Positions 60,052-64,000 of a stretch of DNA of 64,000 nt are shown here, in pieces. The translations under genes were made by a program, and so were the position numbers. The notes under the pieces are model-generated. The model worked only from the letters and a program-made list of their open reading frames with translations. It was not told where the DNA came from and searched no databases. The stretch comes from Acidobacteriota bacterium. GTDB taxonomy: Bacteria; Acidobacteriota; Vicinamibacteria; Vicinamibacterales; CAVVIG01. The stretch covers positions 62,001 to 126,000 of the forward strand of contig JAFDVO010000006.1 of the NCBI GenBank assembly GCA_018268955.1, written 5' to 3'. The first letter of the stretch is position 1. Each line of letters begins with the position of its first letter.

Positions 60052-61467
60052 TCAGAAGTTCTTGCCGCGGTACATGTTGCACTGGGCACAGACGTCGATC
60101 GGCGTACCGCCTGGCTTGAGGCCATCGAGCAGGCGACGGTACCCGGGCCCGTTCCAGATCTCCTCGAACGTATGGGTGTTCAGGTTGCCAACGGGGAAAC
60201 GCTTCGCCATCTGGCAGCACGGGTACACGTTGCCGTTGTCGCCGACCTCCACCCATCTGAACGGCTGCGTGCAGAGAAGCTCGTTCCTGCGCAGCGCCTG
60301 CGCCGCCGCAGAGATTTCTGCCGGGATCGCTGGCGCGTGTTCATCGAGTTCCGGGAACGCTTCGGGCAGCCAGAGCGGCACGCCGAGGGCGGCGGCCCTG
60401 CGCTTCACCTCACGGAAGATCGGGAGGATCTCGTCACGGGGGACACAATCCAGGTGGTTTTCAGGGCGACCCAGCGGGTTGTAGAACGTGTTAGACGGGT
60501 TCAGGTGAACCATGTAGAGCTTCGCGCCGTGCTGCGCCGCGAAGTCGACGATGTCCGGCAACCCGTGACGGTTGCTCTTCATGCATACGGCGTTGAAGAC
60601 CAGCTCCGCTCGTCGTCCGTGCTTTGCAATGCAGTCCGCGATCGTCGCCACGTGCTTCGAGAATCGCGCCCACGGGAAGCCTCTCACGTGCTCGAACCCT
60701 TCCGGGTCGGCGGACTCCATCGAGACGATGACGCGGCGTGCGAGGTCTTCACCGAAGATCGTCTCCCACAGTTCGCGCTTGCCGTTCGTGCCGTTCGTGA
60801 CGAATTCGACCTGGTTCCACCCCATCTGCTTCGCCACCCGCAGATAGGCGACGAAGTCCTTGAGGATCGTGTTCTCGCCGAAGTCGCTGATGAGGAACTC
60901 CTGGAACTGCTTCGGGTCGAAGCCGGCGAGGTACTTGCGGAACTGGGCCAGACCGAGATCGCGATAGACGCTCGGGTCGGTGTCGCGCGGGCAGTGCTGA
61001 CACACGAGATTGCAGCGCGTGGTCAGCCCGACCTGCAGCTTGTTGAACAAGCGGCTGACGAGCAGGTCGTGGCATTGCCACGAGTCGTGCGGCCCTGTGT
61101 ACGCAACCGTGGTGGACGGATCGAACAGCCCGAGTGACTCCAGTTGCTGGAGGATCTCCGCGACGTAGACACTCGCGATGATCAGGCGGTCGTACACGAG
61201 CTCCGCGAGGGTCGCCGGAGCGACGACCGGCCTGTCGTTGAGCACCGCGCCCCACCGGCTGGCATTCCCATCGACGAACGCAACGACGTCGATCTCGGGC
61301 CGAAGGTGCGCGACGAACTCCTGCGCGCATCGGCCGGTGCCCCAGACGACCAGCCGGCACGATTCGGCTCGTCCCTCGTCATGCACACGCCGATCGACCT
61401 GTGCATGCAACGGCTCGTGATCAGGGGTACCGCAGGACGTCTCGACCGCAGTGATTGTGTGACGCAT
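60052..61467 (-). CDS. Radical SAM / SPASM protein with N-terminal Rossmann domain
   Basis: 471 residues. Residues ~35-125 look like a nucleotide-binding domain (LVVWGTGRCAQEFVAHL, VVAFVDGNASRWGAVL), as in bacterial sugar-modifying proteins. The radical SAM site is TTRCNLVCQHC (~residue 155). A SPASM tail has Cys in LLCTQPFRW, NVYPCCQMA and CAQCNMYRG for a second Fe-S cluster. Such proteins modify peptides or sugars. I searched both sides for a small precursor peptide and saw none, so glycan or lipid modification fits better. Start at ATG 61467. Confidence 0.85.
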   Translation of the reverse strand: MRHTITAVETSCGTPDHEPLHAQVDRRVHDEGRAESCRLVVWGTGRCAQEFVAHLRPEIDVVAFVDGNASRWGAVLNDRPVVAPATLAELVYDRLIIASVYVAEILQQLESLGLFDPSTTVAYTGPHDSWQCHDLLVSRLFNKLQVGLTTRCNLVCQHCPRDTDPSVYRDLGLAQFRKYLAGFDPKQFQEFLISDFGENTILKDFVAYLRVAKQMGWNQVEFVTNGTNGKRELWETIFGEDLARRVIVSMESADPEGFEHVRGFPWARFSKHVATIADCIAKHGRRAELVFNAVCMKSNRHGLPDIVDFAAQHGAKLYMVHLNPSNTFYNPLGRPENHLDCVPRDEILPIFREVKRRAAALGVPLWLPEAFPELDEHAPAIPAEISAAAQALRRNELLCTQPFRWVEVGDNGNVYPCCQMAKRFPVGNLNTHTFEEIWNGPGYRRLLDGLKPGGTPIDVCAQCNMYRGKNF

Positions 61468-61917
61468 CTCATCTGTTCCTTGTAATTCACGAGCGCGTCA
61501 GCCCACCGCGTACTGCTCTGTTGTCGTTCTCCCGACGCACCAAGCGTCGTCCCTGCGATAACTCAGCCGCGCGACTGACGGTGCACGCGCGGCACTCACG
61601 GGCATTCTCGGTATGTGCGATGAGGAGGTGAACGCTCTGGCCGTACTGGGAGCAAGCGACCGGCCAGTCCGCCGCAGTGCTTGCGCGGCGAGTCCGCGAA
61701 CGCGCACGGCGGCACGCGCGCACGGCCGCACGCGGAAGGCGCGGCTGACGTCAGCGGCTCAGCCGCGCGAGGGGAAAGGAAGACGCGTCGGCTCGACTCT
61801 TTGCCGGCCGCTGAGGTCACGTGACCTTCGTGAGCGCCGATCTCCGCCAGCCAAAGGTCGCCCTGGCCCGGGCATCCAGGTGAGAGCGATTAGCTGAACC
61901 CTGCGAAACGCTCCAGC
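61468..61917. other. 450-base spacer without convincing genes
   Basis: Both neighbours are on the minus strand. I see GC-rich inverted sequences, a 14-base palindrome at 61814-61827, and short frames with Arg-rich products that look non-coding. No tandem repeat, tRNA or known riboswitch was found. Confidence 0.5.
61814..61827. promoter_or_regulatory. Perfect 14-base palindrome
   Basis: AGGTCACGTGACCT is its own reverse complement and may be an operator. It lies about 100 bases after the stop of the GT39-like gene and 350 before the radical SAM gene, so the target is unclear. Confidence 0.3.
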
Positions 61918-64000
61918 CTACGAGACGGGCGTGAGCGAGCACTCGTACAGCTTCAGGCCGAGCTTGCGCCGGTCCTGCGAGCGCCACTTCTTCTCGGCGG
62001 GCACGTAGTAGTGGCTGCTCTCGATCGTCAGCTCCGTCTCGGGCTGCGTGAGCAGTGCCTGCGGGATGAGGACCGTCTTCGTGAACGTGCGGTCCACGTC
62101 GAAGGCGGCGACGGTGGCACTGCCCGCCTTCACGCTGACGTGCGAGGTGGAGGCCTCCTCGATCTCGCCACGGAGCGTCAGCGCCAGGGCGTGCCCCTCC
62201 GCTCGCACGCGGATCGCGGAGCGATCGGTCGACCATCGCCACAACGCCCCGGTCCGCGGGTTGTATTCCTGCTCGTTCCAGCCGTTGCCGAAGCCGTAGA
62301 TGACGCGTCCCGTCGGTTGCGCGTCGAACTGCTCGATGGCCAACTGGCGATTGTCCGACTCGATCGTCACCTGCGCGTAGTCGCCGGACGCGCCGGTGGA
62401 CGCCAGCGGAATGAACCGCAGGAAGAACCCTGGCGCGACGACGTCGTCCAGCACGAGCTGACCATCAACCCTCACGCGCAGCGTCGCGTTGGGACCGGCG
62501 TCAGCCAGGTTGCGCCCGCCGACCATCAGCGTCGCCGGCTGCGCGTAGCGACGGATCCAGCCGGAGATCGGCGCGTACCCAGGCCCCTTACCGTCCTCGC
62601 GCGCAGTGCCGGCCGTTTCGGGCGTCAACGCCCACCCTTCGCCCAGGTACCAATCCGGCTGCTCGATGACGTGCCAGTCCATCTCGTTCGGACGCGCGCC
62701 ACCGAGCAGAATCGTCGGGGTGAACGGCCAGCGGTAGAGGACCGGCCGACGGTGATACTTGAACAGCGCGAGGTCGCTGCGCGGCGGATCGGCAATGAAC
62801 CACACCGGCTCGCGACCACCGGCATTCCAGTACTTCACCACCTCGAGCCACTCGTGCTTCGGCGGCGTTGACAGCCGCTGCGCGAACTGCGGCAGTCGAT
62901 CGCCCACCCACTGGAAGGGCCGGCGCAGGTCGAAGTACTCCCGGCGATGCATGGCGAGCACCGGCGTGGTCGGGAGGGCCGCGCCTTCCGGGTGAGACGC
63001 CACGTACATGTCCCCGAGCATCCGGAACGCTGGCGCCTCCATGGCGTGGAACCCGAACATCGCGCGGTCGCTCACCCACGCCACCGACGCGACGATCGCG
63101 AGGCCGGCAGCCACCGCAAGCGGACGAGGCGCAAGCGACGCGCCGCGCACGGCAAGGTAGCCCAGCGGGATGACCAGCGGCAGCGCGTAGCGCGTGGTGA
63201 TCGTTTCCTGGAACAGCAGGTCGAACACCAGATACGGACCGAAGCCAGCCAGCAACGTCACCAGCGCGCGCCGATCGCGCAGCGCCACGACGACGAACCC
63301 GGCGGTGGCGAGGACGAGGACGGCAGCGGCAATCGGCCACTCTCCCCATGGGCCGATGAAGTGATACTGGAACGCCAGCAGTGCCTGTCGCGGCGTCGGC
63401 GTCGTGGCCAGCATCGCGACGCCGCTCAGGTCCTCCGCACCCTGGCTGTAGAACACCTTCAGGTAGGCGGCAGGGCCGCCGGAGACGATCACCAGCGGCA
63501 CGAACCACGCGAGCCCGCCCGCGGCGTAGGCCATGAACGCACGCACCGCGGTGCCCAGGCGCTCGGTTCGCTGGAGGCGCCACACCGCAAGCACGACCAT
63601 CGGCAGCGTGAGCCAGACGACCTGCGACCTGATCCCTGCCGCGAACGCCGCCAGAAATGCGCCGACGATCACCGCTGCTGCCCCGGAGGCGGACGCGAGC
63701 AGCGCCTGCACGCCGAGCGACGCCGCCAGCCCGGTCATGTCACTCAGCGGACGCGCAGCGGTGAACCAGAACAGCGGACTCGCCGCGACGACGAGCACGG
63801 CGAGCCACGTGAACGGGCTGTCCCGGCGCTCCGGCTCGAGGGCGGCGAACAGCTTCATCAACGCGAGCAGCGCAAGGCCGCCAGCGACGACGCCGATCAG
63901 GCTGAGCGCGTGGACCTCGGACAGGCCGACCGCGTGCAGCAGCTTGGCGACGAGGATGTAGAGCGGGTAACCGGGCGGATGTGGCTGGTGCTGCGAGACG
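61918..64000 (-). CDS. GT39-like polytopic glycosyltransferase, start beyond window edge
   Basis: About 694 residues are visible. The sequence at the window edge, SQHQPHPPGYPLYILVAKLL, has the HPPGYP pattern of lipid-sugar-dependent membrane glycosyltransferases (GT39/ArnT fold). About ten hydrophobic helices follow in the first ~330 residues. The C-terminal ~300 residues are soluble and beta-rich (VGGRNLADAGPNATLRVRVDG), probably a periplasmic carbohydrate-binding or accessory domain. It would use polyprenyl-phosphate sugars on the periplasmic face. An internal Met at 63861 is not the real start, since similarity continues upstream. Confidence 0.8.
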   Translation of the reverse strand, partial: VSQHQPHPPGYPLYILVAKLLHAVGLSEVHALSLIGVVAGGLALLALMKLFAALEPERRDSPFTWLAVLVVAASPLFWFTAARPLSDMTGLAASLGVQALLASASGAAAVIVGAFLAAFAAGIRSQVVWLTLPMVVLAVWRLQRTERLGTAVRAFMAYAAGGLAWFVPLVIVSGGPAAYLKVFYSQGAEDLSGVAMLATTPTPRQALLAFQYHFIGPWGEWPIAAAVLVLATAGFVVVALRDRRALVTLLAGFGPYLVFDLLFQETITTRYALPLVIPLGYLAVRGASLAPRPLAVAAGLAIVASVAWVSDRAMFGFHAMEAPAFRMLGDMYVASHPEGAALPTTPVLAMHRREYFDLRRPFQWVGDRLPQFAQRLSTPPKHEWLEVVKYWNAGGREPVWFIADPPRSDLALFKYHRRPVLYRWPFTPTILLGGARPNEMDWHVIEQPDWYLGEGWALTPETAGTAREDGKGPGYAPISGWIRRYAQPATLMVGGRNLADAGPNATLRVRVDGQLVLDDVVAPGFFLRFIPLASTGASGDYAQVTIESDNRQLAIEQFDAQPTGRVIYGFGNGWNEQEYNPRTGALWRWSTDRSAIRVRAEGHALALTLRGEIEEASTSHVSVKAGSATVAAFDVDRTFTKTVLIPQALLTQPETELTIESSHYYVPAEKKWRSQDRRKLGLKLYECSLTPVS

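Noticed and set aside
61613-61897. A 94-codon frame in the spacer before the GT39-like gene
   Set aside because: Arg/Ala-rich product without domain, wrong codon bias; a GGAGG nearby lies inside the frame, not before its start.
60052-61917. Radical SAM gene as part of a peptide natural-product cluster
   Set aside because: No short precursor gene with a core peptide was seen in the 450-base gap or beside the methyltransferases.

Overview
The window is about 64 kb of GC-rich bacterial chromosome, almost fully coding, from a Gram-negative aerobe. An Oar-like TonB receptor with a carboxypeptidase-type N-terminus, three secreted VWA-domain proteins, TPR-sulfatase fusions, a Pal lipoprotein and a TolC protein fit Acidobacteriota, probably the Vicinamibacteria. 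That assignment is inference from gene style, not a database match. I saw no phage, insertion sequence, CRISPR array or rRNA.

Layout. 1-1.7 kb: rfbB-rfbA for dTDP-rhamnose (rfbA cut by the edge). 1.7-6.2 kb: acyltransferase, OsmC, Ftr1 iron permease behind a Fur-like box, a VWA protein, a 28-residue membrane peptide, frataxin and a peroxiredoxin. 6.2-10.2 kb: an aa3-type oxidase operon on the minus strand. 10.2-19.2 kb: TPR proteins, tRNA-Glu, an M23 peptidase, a blue-copper lipoprotein with haem O synthase and DUF420, and a TPR-sulfatase. 19.4-25.3 kb: the TonB receptor and an F0-only ATP synthase cluster with a Rex-like operator. 25.5-34.6 kb: two VWA genes run straight into ccsA/hemX-hemA-hemC-cobA/hemD-hemB-hemL, a C5-pathway haem operon. 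34.7-41.2 kb, minus strand: glycine-zipper protein, rseP, dxr, cdsA, uppS, truA, pyrE. 41.3-49.4 kb: TolC, two glycosyltransferases, a response regulator, a TIGR02757 protein and a penicillin-acylase-family enzyme. 49.7-56.2 kb: pyrimidine synthesis in two divergent arms, pyrR-pyrB-pyrC and pyrK-pyrD-pyrF, plus a second orotate-phosphoribosyltransferase-like gene. 56.4-64 kb: Pal, two methyltransferases (one fused to about 13 TPRs), a radical SAM/SPASM protein and a GT39-like membrane protein cut by the edge.

How it works together. Haem synthesis, haem O synthase, oxidase subunits and F0 genes form a respiration theme, while dxr-uppS-cdsA-rseP and the glycosyltransferases serve the envelope. 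UMP synthesis is nearly complete; only carAB is missing.

The most unusual feature is between the genes. At least a dozen spacers from 34.6 to 56.4 kb carry degenerate tandem repeats of 7-, 8- or 9-base units, often as two inverted arms around a short core. One array lies inside the pyrD reading frame, where it encodes a repeating heptapeptide. Two other sequence-level themes are a candidate PyrR-controlled leader with a 41-codon ORF, and several genes whose -10 box lies exactly 6 bases before the start codon, which suggests leaderless transcripts.
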